Source of the DNA: Physcomitrium patens
Lineage: Eukaryota; Streptophyta; Bryopsida; Funariales; Funariaceae
Direction: 5' to 3'
DNA length: 64,000 bases
NCBI RefSeq assembly: GCF_000002425.4
Contig: NC_037269.1
Location: forward strand, 7,951,067-8,015,066
In this document: one piece after another, positions 12,308 to 24,516 of the stretch
Layout: every line of letters begins with the position of its first letter
Numbering within the stretch: position 1 is the stretch's first letter
Translations under genes and position numbers: made by a program
Notes under the pieces: generated by a model
Told to the model about the DNA's origin: nothing
The model's database searches: none
Seen by the model: the letters and a program-made list of their open reading frames with translations, nothing else

Positions 12308-13755
12308 TGTCATGTTGTAACACGATTATATAGTGAAAAATGATAACATGGATCTTATTATAGAAGAACCAAGTTAAAAGAAAAAGTAAAAAAATATGGA
12401 TAAAAGATAGGAAGGTAGTAAAACTTTTAGTAGCAATGCTGCCTTTTTAGAAAGGTGACTTCTACTTACTTTGTAGGACCAAAAATAAGGCAAAATAAGG
12501 TAGATTGGAAAAATAAATGATATAGACATCTTTAGGAAGAAGTTAAAAGTAAATTCTAGTAAAAATTACTTAAAAAAACTAGATGTTGATACCCGGAGAG
12601 GGCCGGTTATGAACCAGGGTCGAAATCAGACCCTGAGGCACAAAACTGAGTCTCGATGACGACTCCGGGACTCTTTGGCAGATCGGAGATGGGGTTTGAT
12701 AGAATATTGGATAAGATTTCTATGGATGTTAATTTTGGGTGATTTAGATCTGTATTGACTTTGTAATAGCTTTGCAAAGTCAAGGTTTGTTTCGGATGAC
12801 TTGGATTTTAAGAAATAAAATGAAGTTTATGTTTTGGATGATTTCAAGAGTTTTGTAATAGATCTACGGGTGAAATTTTGTGGGTTTATGGTTATAGTTG
12901 TGTTTAATATGTGTCGTGAATTTGAGCTCGATCTAACGGTTAAATTGAGGAATATTGAGGTTTAAGTGAATCAAGGTATCAAAAAATAGAATTTTAGGTC
13001 CAGTAGGGGTTTTTAAGATTTCGTGCAATCTACTAGTTATATTGGAGTGAAACTTATGTGAGAGGATATTAGACTTGTTTTTCTATGTGTATGAGAATTT
13101 TATATCAATCAAACGGTGTAAAAGAGAGATATTAGCTCTGGAAGATTGGCATCAAGATTAGAGAAGGAAGATGGCTAATATCCAAGATCGTTTTTGAGAT
13201 TATCATCAATTTGGTAACTCCGATCCTTTTCAGTTTTTTTGCGCTTTTTTTGAACTTAGTTTTTAAAAAGTGTATAAAATTTGAATTAAGATCAACGGTT
13301 TATATATTAGTTATTGAGATCTAAATCTATTGTAGGAATTACTAGGATTTGGTTTAAGGTTTGGTTAGGATTTGGTTTAGGATTTGGTTTAAGGTTTGAT
13401 TAGGGTTTGATTTAGGATTTATGATTTTATTAGGATTTAAGATTTAATTAGTTTTGGTCTAAAGTTTTAATGAAGTTCAATAGGATTTTAACTAGAATTA
13501 AAATAAGATTGAATTGAGATATATTTGAGTGATATTTGTGATTTTTCCTAATATTTCTTTAAGAATTCTTATTGTTTGTTTGAAATTTCTTTGAGGTTTT
13601 TTTGAATTTGATTAAGCTTGCTTAGCATTATTATGATCTAATTAGAGCATTGTTAGTATTCTATTAGAATTAAGATTTTGTTATTACAATTTCCATTCTT
13701 CCTTCCACAGCCAGGTACGTGGAGCATTCTCAAGCAAGTCTTCACGTATTACAAC
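12308..13755 (+). mobile_element. Solo LTR of family B inside element A
   Basis: About 1.45 kb beginning TGTCATGTTGTAACACG and ending near CACGTATTACAAC. It shares its whole length with the B-family LTRs at 28844-35472, 32770-34396 and 47765-49785, including the central AGAGGGCCGGTTATGAACCA block near 12596. It lies between the primer site and gag of element A, with no internal region, so it is a solo LTR left by LTR-LTR recombination. The flanking 5-mers TCTGT and ACCGT are only partly alike, so the duplication is eroded. A short telomere-like TTAGGATTTGG array lies at about 13333-13450. Confidence 0.8.
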
Positions 13756-14029
13756 ACCGTAGAGTGGCATAAATTACTCATCAATAAGGGCTAATTCAGT
13801 GTATTTCAAAATCCATTGTTTTCACCCTCAATTCAAACGAATAGCTTAGTAAGGGACAATAATAGCAAATTGAAGAAACTTGAAAATTGAGAACAATCAA
13901 TTGGAGAAGGCGCCAGTTGTTTTGACAAAAGATTAAGTGGAACATTGTTCTCTTCAATGGCGATGGATGGTCCAACAATTTCAATAGTAGTATAAATGGG
14001 TGACGTGAGCGATTGCACAACGTCCATGG

Positions 14030-15500
14030 CTCTATTATCTACTTTTAGGGATTTTTCAGGTGTAGATCCCGATCAACATTGGTCTCAGTTTTTGACAGCA
14101 TGTGTAGCCAATAATGAAAGAACTAAAGATATTTGGTTATGATGGTTGCCAACAACCTTGAAGGACAAGATATTTGAATGGTACAACCGTCAACCAGTGG
14201 ATCAATTTCTCAATTGGGAAGCATTGAAGAATATATTTTTAATCCATTTTCGCCTAATTGGTTATGAGGATCGACTTCAAGAAAGATTAATGACTAGCAA
14301 AATGGATCCAGGAGAGGTAGTGGAATCAACTATGGTCGTGTGGCAGATATACTCTGCAAGTGGCAAAACATCAAATGCTAGAGGCTTTTGTATTGTCCAT
14401 ATTAATCAACAGATTGCACACATCCGAATTAAAAATGTTTGTAAAAGAGACTCAACCAAATACGGTAATTGCATCTCTTAATAGAGCCAAGATTTGGGAG
14501 GAATGCCATTATGATAAGTTTTTAACTACGGGTGCAACGATGATTCTAGTTCAAGGCAGCTATCAAAATCCGACTTGGAATGGATCAGTGGGTAGTTATC
14601 CACGGATGTTAGAAACAGTGGCCAATTTTAGTGCCAATATTCAGGGGCCAATTAATATCACCCCATTATACCACCAAACGTGATAACATCGTATGCTCTA
14701 TATTTTCTATATCAACAATAAGCGGTAGAGTTACCAATAATATCAGCCCTAAAAGATTCCAATGAAGCCTTGTTATTGAACCTGACAAAGAAAATGGAGG
14801 AAATGGCCGTTAATATGGCCAAAGATAAGGAGAAGAGATACAAGCCTACCAATACTAGGATCAATGTATGGTGTAGTAATTGTAAGGGCCACGGTAATTT
14901 AGTAACAGAATGCCCTTCACCCTCACAAATGATGGATCAATGTACATTTTGTGGAGGAAAGCACTTAACAGCTAATTATTGGAATTGGCAAAGACAACAA
15001 CAATTCAATAATCAGACTATGATCCCATCGATTCAATGGGATGTCAATGAAGTTCAAACGGAAAATACGTATAGATGGAATGGAAATGGATCTAATTGAT
15101 AAAAAAGAGCATTCAATAACTTTCAAAGCTTCAATTTTAATTAGGGGTTTGCATCAAAGCCCCAGAACTATGGTAAGGAGCAACAAAGGTATCAGCAATA
15201 TGCTCCATCGGCATCATCAAACCAAGTATCCTCCATAATAATGGGACAACCAGGATCATTTTCTAATCCTACATGGAACAAGCCTAGTAAGTATATACCG
15301 ATGGAGACACCCAATATGCTCGATGGGGGTGCAAGAAGACTACTTCGTTGTTTTCGTTGCAAACAGATTGATTATTATGCCAATGAATGTCCCAATCCCA
15401 GAGCTAGTGACGATTATGTGTTAGTATGTAGGAATTGCAAGCAATTGGGGCATACTTATTAGCAATGTAATGCTCTATTCAATTTCAATAATCGAGATCA
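14030..15500 (+). pseudogene. Element A gag region (broken)
   Basis: Capsid-like sequence around 14146-14480 is followed by two zinc-knuckle regions, near 14870-14970 (CSNCKGHGNLVTEC, then CTFCGGKH) and 15350-15460 (CFRCKQIDYYANEC, then CRNCKQLGHTY). Such nucleocapsid motifs bind the element's RNA. The copy is a fossil with several breaks. Confidence 0.75.
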
Positions 15501-15829
15501 GCAGATCCAAAGCAAAGAAAAAATTAAGGAAATAAATCAAGGTCTTCAAGATTCTCCGATAAATCAGGTGGAATGTGTCCAAGCCGTTCTTACTAAGAGT
15601 TAGTAAAAGGAAAAAAGACCAATTCAACATTTGGGTGAGCTTGATGTGAAGGGCCAATTTGACCCAATTATGGGGACATCTAATCCAGGTCCTGTTACAG
15701 GCCTCTAATCCAGTATGAGATCTGACTCGGTTGAGCAACTTAATGAAGTTCCGATTATGGAGGCTTTGATTCCATTTCAAGCTGTTCTATTTTCTATGTA
15801 GTTTTAAAAAACATCCTATCTATTGAAAG

Positions 15830-18800
15830 ATCCTCTCAGGGGTAAAAATTCCAAAGAAGATCAGGCTATTGCTCTAAGTCCAAGTTCAGAACGGAAGAAT
15901 TTCTTACATCTCGGAGTTAAACTCAATCCAATGAAAAGAAAGAGGGCATTGGGAATTACCTTAAATATGGAACCCTATGACATTTTGAAGGATCTGGACG
16001 CTATTTGGTCTTTTATTTCTATGAAGCAACTTCTAGCGGTTGTACCAGAATGGCCTTTTACATTGAATTCATTATTAACAGGGCATAGTCAAGGCAATAA
16101 GAAAGTTTGTGAAGTCAATTTGAATCCTGACCCAAGTATACCAACCATCAATGTTTTGATTGATGGTATTATGATCTCATGTATTTAGGTCGATGGTAGT
16201 TCCAGCGTCAATTTAATGAACGCTCATACAATGGATGCTTTAGATTTGGAATACTTAGTATTTACAACATTGGTGTTAAGGATGGTAGATCATAGCCTGG
16301 TTAGATCAATGGATATTTTATGGAGTGTTCAAACTATAATTGCCAATATTACGTATGAAATTGACTACATCGTCTTTCGATTATAACGTTCAACTTTATC
16401 ATATCTAATTTTATTGGGACGACTCAAGCTTTATCAAGCAAAGGCTAAAAATGATTGGGATCGGGGTACTTTTATAATTGGTAAGGGTGGAGATAAAATG
16501 GTGTCATAAATGTACACAGTACACTATCACGCGGAGTCTCAATTACCAGCTTCTGAATTGACGTTGGACGATGAACTTAGCTCCAATGATGACACAATAG
16601 CACCGATTATGGACGTGCCCGTGGAAGCAGTCCAACACCCTGGAGTAGTGTACTAATGTGGAGGTCCGAGGGAGTACTTGATATACCTGCCAAATTCAAA
16701 AATCTCTGCTAAAGTTAATATTGATTGTGACCAAGTATGATGTGCACCATGTGAGTGCCCTAGACACAAGATTTAGTACTTTACACATGTCGAACTTACC
16801 GACTGATTTTAAACCAGTGCGGGGATTGAAACAGAGCATTGCCACTATACCTTTATGTCAAACTATCAACTTGGGGACCATAGCAAAGCCTCAGATAATT
16901 AAGATCTACGAAGGTATTATGGAACAAGAGTTGACCTGCTAGATTTTTTTTTTCTTGTATCATAAATGAGCTTTTTCTTGGACTTATGATGATCTAAAAA
17001 GTATCCTTGCTGAAGTCTCTGAGCATCATATCATTTTAGAGGAGAATGCTAAACCCGTACTGTAGAGGCAACATCGCCTTAATCCTAAATATTTTTTCAT
17101 GATGAAGGAAGAATTAGACAAGCTTCTTGCAATTGGTTTTATTTACTCAGTAACGAATAGTAAGTGGGTTTCTTCAATCGTGATGGCACCAAAAAAGAAT
17201 AAAAAAATCTAAATTTGCGAGGATTTTCAGAAACATAATACGGCCACTAAAAAAGATTACTTCCCATTACCTTTTACGGATAGTATATCAGACATTGTAG
17301 TAGGTCACAAATGTTATTCATTCTTTGATGGATTTTACGGGTATAATCAAGTTCAAATTGTACTGGAAGACCAGTTCAAAACAATCTTTACTATGGATTG
17401 GGACACATTTACTTATTGTGTGATGCCTTTTGGATTATGCAACGCCCCAACCATATTTCAGAGAGAGATGACTGAGGCCTTCTAAGACTATCTTAGGGTA
17501 TTTATGGAGATCTTTTTAGATGAATTTTTTGCATTCAGTACAAAACAGGATTATCTTAATTGTATAAGCAAATGTTTGGCTTAATGCGCTAAGTTTGGAA
17601 TATTATTGAACTCAAAGAAGTATCAATTTGACATTCCGTCTAGAAAATTATTGGGATATATTGTCTCCAACCGTGGTATCGCTACGGATCCTGACAAAGT
17701 GTAGCATATAATGAACTTGCCTAGACCAGAGACGGTCTCTGGTGTTCGAGGGTTTGTCGGCTATGTTAGTTATTATCGTCACTTTATTCGTTTGTTTGCA
17801 ATTATTTGTCAATCTTTAACGAACTTACTGAAGAAACCTTTGTCATATGGAACTAGACTTCTCTAGACCATGGAGTGTATCATAGCCTTTGAGGCATTAA
17901 AGTCAAAATTGGCCTCTACACCAACATTGGTAGCACCTTGTTGGATGGAGTATTTCCATGTGTATGTTGATGCATCAAATATGGCTATTGAATCGGTGCT
18001 AAGTCAAAAGGACGACCAGGATCTGGATCATCCTATCTATTATGCCAGTCGACAATTGGTAGGTACCGAACACAATTATACTACTATTGAATGTAAAGTG
18101 TTGGGTATAATATACTCGATTCAGTAGTTTTGACACTATTTGCTTGGATATTTGTTTATATTTTATGTGGATCATCATGCCTTAAAATACATGATTAATA
18201 AGCTTCAATTGAGTGGGCGCATTGCCTGATGGATATTACTTCTATAAGAGTTTAATTTTACGATTGTTATATGATCTGAAAAAAAATATGCAAATATTGA
18301 TCATTTATCCTGGTTGTGTAATATTCTCAGTAATGAGCTTATCCCTGATGCTCTATCCGATGCTAAATTATTTGAGGTCGATATGATTTCTCCCAAGTAT
18401 AGTGAAATCATTCAATTTTTGACCTTCCACACTTTTCTATCAACTTTCACCGAGAAGCTTAAGAAGTGACTCATTTTGAAGAGTGCCTTGTACATGATGA
18501 TTTGCGATGCTTTGTATAAACAAGATAAAGATGACATTTTAAGATACTGTATCTTTCCAAATGAAGTACAATTGATACAAGAGAGTAGCCATTTGGATAA
18601 TTGTGGTGGTCATTTTGGGGGCGACAACAATGCTCGCAAGGCTTTAATGGTAGGATATTGGTGGCCCATAATGTTTTCTGATGCACACCAATTTGTTTGT
18701 CGTTGTGATCCCTGTCAATGAATGGATCGACCCACGGGCAGTTCATCCATGCCATTAGTACCAATCTTGATACAAGCACCATTTGAAAAATGAGATATTG

Positions 18801-19630
18801 ATTTTGTCGATCCTATTGCACCAGCGTCAAAACCTGGCCAAAAGTAGTATATTTTAGTCACAACAAACTATGTAACAAAATAAACAGAGGCTATTGCTAC
18901 CCACCATGATAATGTTAGTACGGTGGCCACTTTTCTTTATGAGAATATTATAACTCGATTTGGGTGTCCGAAAGAATTGGTTAGTGATCGCGACATCTAT
19001 TTTATAAATGCTACCATAACCGCCTTGACGAACACATATGAGTTTAAGCATTGGAAAACTACTCCATATCATCTTCGTGCAAATAGATAAATAAAAAAGA
19101 CCAACGAAATTTTGTGCAAGGTTTGGAATAAGACAATTTTGAGGACAAGTACTGATTGGGAGACCAAACTCTTTGTGACTTTATGGGCGTATCATACTGT
19201 ATATAAAGTAACTATCAACACTACTTTGTTCCAATTAGTTTACGGACAAGAGGCAATTTTACCTATCAAATTGGAGGTTCAAAGTTTACACATTGCCTTG
19301 GATGAACGTCTCAGTGACAATGAGTCATTACACTCTCGATTGGCAAACTTAGAGGAATTGGATGAAATACAGCCTACAACTCTTTTCAACATGGAAGCAA
19401 CTCAAAAACGGAAGAACAGTTACTATGATAGTAAATTACATTCCAAGAATTTTATACCCAATGATTTGGTATTAATGTATGATAGCCGATTTAATCATTT
19501 TTTGGGCAAATTTCAAGTTTGTTGGCATGGGTTGTATTAGATGATTGAAGATTTTTCCAATGGGTCTGTTCAATTGGAGGATTTCATGGACCATCGATTC
19601 AATACCTGCATTAACGGAAACTGATTACGA
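15830..19630 (+). pseudogene. Element A pol region (broken)
   Basis: Protease-like sequence lies near 16140-16250, reverse transcriptase about 17000-17840, RNase H about 17880-18130 (FHVYVDASNMAIESVLSQ) and integrase about 18480-19630. The integrase carries a zinc-finger region and a C-terminal NGSVQLED stretch, and has no chromodomain. The layout is that of plant non-chromovirus Ty3 elements. Many breaks. Confidence 0.78.
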
Positions 19631-19659
19631 TTATTTAATACATAAATTCCGGGATGGGT

Positions 19660-21060
19660 TTTTATTTTTTTGAGGGGAGGTGACTTCGAATGGACTCAGA
19701 TTAGACCTATATATGGTATAAGTGCGTTAGGATGTAGAGGCAGTGTTGTATAGTATGATTTACTATTTGGGAATACATTAGGTATCTAGATTTAGAGAGT
19801 GTAGCTTAAACCTTTATATGAATCTTGTATTAGCTTCCAAAACTCCTTTATTTTGCATAAAACTCTAAATATAATAAAATCCCTTCAAAACATATTTTTT
19901 CTACAAAGGGTTTTTTTCTTTCTAAATTTAGAAATTTATAAATCTTGATTTAACTATTTTTTTTTTCTAAATTTTTTAGAATAGGTAGAATTCATCTTCA
20001 ACTTTTACCATAAAAAAAATCAACTACAAATTCACTCCCAATCTTTTCGTATCTAAGAAATCCTAGCAGACACTCTAAATCCTAATTTATAAGCACCTCA
20101 GTACTATTTTCTTAATATCTTAAGAATCCAATACTCAAATGTCATCAAACTTATGTATAAAGTTTATTAACATGAAATTACACATTTTCTGAAATTTTGA
20201 GCCAAAACCTTATCAAATTTCTCAAGATATAGTTCAAGACACAACCACTAGTAAATCGAGTCACTTAATACCCTTAGATTGCATGCACTGACTTCAAAAT
20301 CCAATAACTTCTTCATCCTTACTTAGAATCCAGTAAGCTCTACACAAAAAGTGTAGCTGCAAAAGTGCTCTCTCTAGTCGCAATCGCCAATCTTCAATTG
20401 CTATCCGTACGCATACGTTATATCAAAAAGAGTGACAATAGTTCCAAAATCAACACCTTAACTTTGAGCACTTTTATCTCTTTCATATAAATTCCAAAAC
20501 ATACAAAACTTGTACCAAAACCATAGCAAAAAATTTGAGTTTTCTAACCTTAATCTTCAAAGTTCAAATTTTCTGTAAAACTAATCCTAATTCCTAATAT
20601 GGCTTCAAGCAACCTCCTTCAAGCCCATTGGACATGATTTTTAGCCAATAGGAATAGAGATTTATATCATCAATCTCCATTCATCCGTATTGGTACTCTA
20701 ATTACTCCCTTTGCTACCAAAATCCTTCTTTAACCTTTTTTCTTATAAGATTTATATAATTTATGCTCTAAACACCAAATAAAAGAACCAAAATAAGTTT
20801 TTAAAAGTCACCAATGTCTAACAAAGGTGATTCTAAATATTTAGAAGTTACTATCAACCAAAACCAATCTTAAAAGCCACTATCAAAGAAGAAATTAAAG
20901 TTATACAAATTCTATAGTAATCTTTTTAAACAACCTCTTCTCAAGGTAATAATCAAATTATGTTCTACAATCAATTAGAATCTATCAATACGGCTCTCAA
21001 TATGTTACTTAATAAATTATATATTAAGTACATAATTACATTATTTTCATATAGTAGCCA
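19660..21060 (+). other. Non-coding stretch of element A between integrase and the extra frame
   Basis: It opens with a purine tract (GAGGGGAGGTGA near 19673), which could be an internal polypurine tract as in some Athila/Tat elements. Then follow about 1.35 kb of AT-rich sequence without coding signal. A separate small insertion within it cannot be excluded. Confidence 0.4.
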
Positions 21061-21099
21061 AATCTTAATACGACAGCAGTTGAAAGGATAGTTAGTAAT

Positions 21100-23022
21100 T
21101 ACTAATGTGTCAGATGCGACGAAGGTGAGAAACAGACAGTATGAATATTATGTTGTCATTATCACTAGGTAGTAAGAAAATAGGAGTGGGGCATCAGTTA
21201 GAGGTCATTCTTTGGTATTGTTTTGGGTTGTTTTTTTTGAGATTGCCATTTCTTGTGTTTCTTTTGTATTCGAGAGTAGTAGTTCTAGTTAAGAGTTTGA
21301 GTGAGGGAGCGTCATAGCAATTGAAAGTGCAAAGAGAGTTACAAACAAAGAGGATAGTCGCCAAAATGTGAGAGCTAGACATGCATCAAAACCACCTTCT
21401 GTGATAATCATTATCAATATAGAGCCGATGAAATTAGATATCTGCTGGATGTCAAGAAGAATAAAAGACTTTTAGAATGCGCAGTTGTTCCATTTTTTGC
21501 ACCAGTTAGATCGCTTACCATCAATTAATGTGTCATTAGGAGAGGAATATATCACGAATTACGACCGGGAGGATGAATCGAGTGTCATACAAGGGCAAAT
21601 TATCGAGATTGATGGAACAATCCTAGAAAAGGTACTATTTCTTCTCATTAGAGAGATTTTGATAGCGATTGATGACTGAAACGACTTCAATCTAAGAAGA
21701 TATTTCAAGGGAGGTATGTCGGCCTTTGAGAGGAGCTAAGGTTGGTTGACTGCTGAAGCAATTTCACTAAAACTTGTGGAATGGTTCCGTTTTGTGGTGA
21801 GGTGGTTAAGATTGTATCGACATCCCACGTATATATCCAAACGATTATTGTATGCAGTGGTAGGAGCTCTTGAAGGGATGGTATTCAACTAGGTAGCTTA
21901 CATAGTCACTCGTATTCATGCGGAGATAAGAGCCTAGTAGAAATTGAAAAAGTTCATATATTTGCTTTATTCCAATTATGTATATGCTGTGATTGCGCAT
22001 ACATTGCGTCAAACACCGCCAGTAGAAGAAAGTCATGTACCAGTGCCAATGCCTCCTTAGAGAGAACGAAATTTATTGGCATAGAATGTCAATACAACAG
22101 ATGTAATACACAAAATTGGAGAGATAAGTCGTATTGTGGCACAAGGGGTCGTTCTAGTTATTGAATCAGAACGGATTTCAATTTATTTCATAATGGAGGA
22201 GGAGAATGAAACTCCAATTTTGATGGATATTAATCAGTTGGCGTTTCCATAGGGTCGATTGCTTGAAGGAATACCTCTTAAGAATGCTTTATTAAAGCAC
22301 ATTTCACAAATACATTGTATGATGCGAGCATTGGATGTAGAGGGCAGTAGTAAACAGAATTTAGAGGACAACAAGAAGGTGATATTAGAGAAAAACCTAA
22401 GAATTGAAGAGCAAGAATGGACTATAAAAGAAATTGAGGAATCCAAGCTAGTATGGGACCAGAAATTGGTTCACTAATATGAATCTTGGATGAAAGAAAA
22501 AGAATACATCTTACGGATTGTAGAAGGACAATGGGATGAATTGATCCAGAATTGCAAGACATGGAATTTGGAACAGTAGAAATTCAAATGCCAGTTGCAA
22601 GCGGAATGAGACAAGGCAAAGTTAATGACAAAAGAGAAAGCGACATTGAGTAACCAATCCAGATGCAAAACGGAGAAGTTGAGGTCCAAGATCAAAGTTT
22701 TACAAGTTGAGGTGGCAAAATTGACGGAAGAGTTAACAGTGAAGAGCCGATCACAAGCGTCAATTGAAGATGTTCCAGAATGGATGAATCAGCAACATCA
22801 TGAGTTGCAACTTTGTGATGTCCAGATCTTGAAATTGGATGCTCAAGTCCGTGAATTGGGAGAGTATAATGAAGATCTCTCAAACCAGTTGAGAAAGGAA
22901 TCGATGGATGAATTGGAGGAAGAAGAAGATTTGAATTTAGAACTAGAATCGATGGAACCCACATTAGATAATGCAGCAAATGATCAATTAGATGGACTAG
23001 AGGAAATAGTAACTTTGTAGAG
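21100..23022 (+). pseudogene. Element A extra downstream frame with coiled coil (broken)
   Basis: Between the polypurine-like tract and the 3' LTR, plus-strand open stretches (notably 22259-22477 and 22625-23020) are rich in Glu, Lys, Leu and Gln with heptad-like spacing (for example KLRSKIKVLQVEVAKLTEEL). They end in an acidic tail, EELEEEEDLNLELE-like. This is the place where Athila-like elements carry an env-like or additional ORF. I see no transmembrane segment or envelope motif, so 'extra ORF with coiled coil' is as far as the sequence goes. Broken. Confidence 0.55.
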
Positions 23023-23095
23023 TTTTGTTAAGTAGTTTTTAGATAGGTAACAATTGTATGTTTGCGAGGACATTGCACAAATAGGAGTGAGGCTA

Positions 23096-23841
23096 TGTAG
23101 AATAGATATTAGTTCGTTTCTATAAGATATTGATAAAATAGACTAATTATCCATAAAATAGTCAGTTCAGGAGGATGGATGGTTAACTTAGTCATTAAAA
23201 GTAGTTAATTATAGAATTATGGTTAGAATCTAGAAATAAGAAATAAATATATAAGAGTTGTAGAAGTTAGTATGAGTGCCAAATTGTGATAGTCATGAGT
23301 CGGGGTTAAGCTTGGTGCTACCTCTTTGTCTCTTTGTTTCTTTGTTGTTGAAGAATAATTGATAGTTTTTGAATACTGAGAAGTGAGTCTGTAGAATAAA
23401 TCAGAGATTGATTTATGAATTATTGATTATGTAATTAGAACACTGAGTGATTGAATTATATGAGGAGTTATTGGAAGATTATGATTGTTGTTTATTGAGA
23501 GCTGTGTGTATTTTGACAAAAGAAGTTGGTGATTACAAAAATTATGTGAATTCACATTGGTTGGAGTGAAGTTTGTTATTTTTGATGTTGGATGGAAATT
23601 ATGTCTTTTGAGCAGTCTTTTGAGAGTACAGGATTGAACACTATTTTTATTAGTTGATGAAGGAGTATTGTTATTAGAAGAAAGCATTATAATAGATCTT
23701 GGTATTTTAGTGGTTTGGAATATGGTTAATTGTGTGACCCTAACAAATAAAACTCATGCACTTAGTCTTTTCTTGTGTTTGAATTCTTCTATATAGGTTT
23801 ATTTTGAAAAGAATTGAAGAATAAGTAAAACGACAATCACA
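23096..23841 (+). repeat. 3' LTR of element A
   Basis: About 746 bases matching 11073-11817, starting TGTAGAATAG and ending CAATCACA. It is followed immediately by the CTAAG target duplication. Confidence 0.88.
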
Positions 23842-24516
23842 CTAAGTAACAAGTAGATATATATCCATGATATAATCTCCCTCTTTAGGGATGAATTCTA
23901 TGAAGAGTAGTGATCATATATTGAAGAAGTCTAAGATGCAACAAATTATATTTTTCATATGTTTTGATCTTTGTTTCTTTTAAAGGTAGTTGATAGGTCC
24001 TCCTAGCCATCAGTAATGTCCAATTCTAGGATAGAAAGTCCACCTTATAATTTGATAATTGTTCAAAATTTTTTAAACTTTCTTTAAATAAAATATTTAC
24101 AAGACTATCAAAAGTCATACCTACCTCTAATAAAATTATCAAACATTGAGAGTTTTTTTTCAGATTGTAATACCAAACACATAGTATCTTGCCATCTATT
24201 TAAAAAAAAAAATGTCCTTCTTGAAGGTCTATATCTCCATTACATCGTCTTAAGATTGTAATAATTGCAATGTCTTGTCTGGTAAGTCAGCAAATAATGG
24301 CTCTTAAGTTTAATCCATGGATTGTTGGTTTTCCATCTCCTAGATACCATAATTATATAGAAATTACAAACAAAGATAGAAGGTAGAATTTAATCTTTCC
24401 GGAATTGTGTTTCATTTATAGCATAGATTTGATATCCTTCATCTTAGTTTTAATAGATGTTATTGATAAAAAATCTTTATCATCTTTATTTTATTTGCAA
24501 GATTTTTTACTAGCTC

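Larger units (their letters stand above)
11073..23841 (+). mobile_element. Element A: broken plant Ty3 (non-chromodomain) retrotransposon
   Basis: Two LTRs (11073-11817 and 23096-23841) flank an internal region of about 11.3 kb. Five-base target duplications CTAAG lie at 11068-11072 and 23842-23846. The primer site begins at about 11820 and closely matches the complement of tRNA-Asp (TGGCACCGTTGCCGGGGA). The order is gag with two CCHC-type regions, protease, reverse transcriptase, RNase H, integrase, a long non-coding stretch, then an extra downstream open frame. The integrase tail reads like the Athila/Tat type (NGSVQLED) and lacks a chromodomain, which places it among the plant non-chromovirus Ty3 lineages. 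Many breaks throughout. By eye the LTRs differ at somewhat under a tenth of positions, mostly by transitions, so it is of moderate age. Confidence 0.88.

Noticed and set aside
22234-22979. Minus-strand frames opposite the coiled-coil region of element A
   Set aside because: They are antisense shadows of the biased plus-strand sequence.
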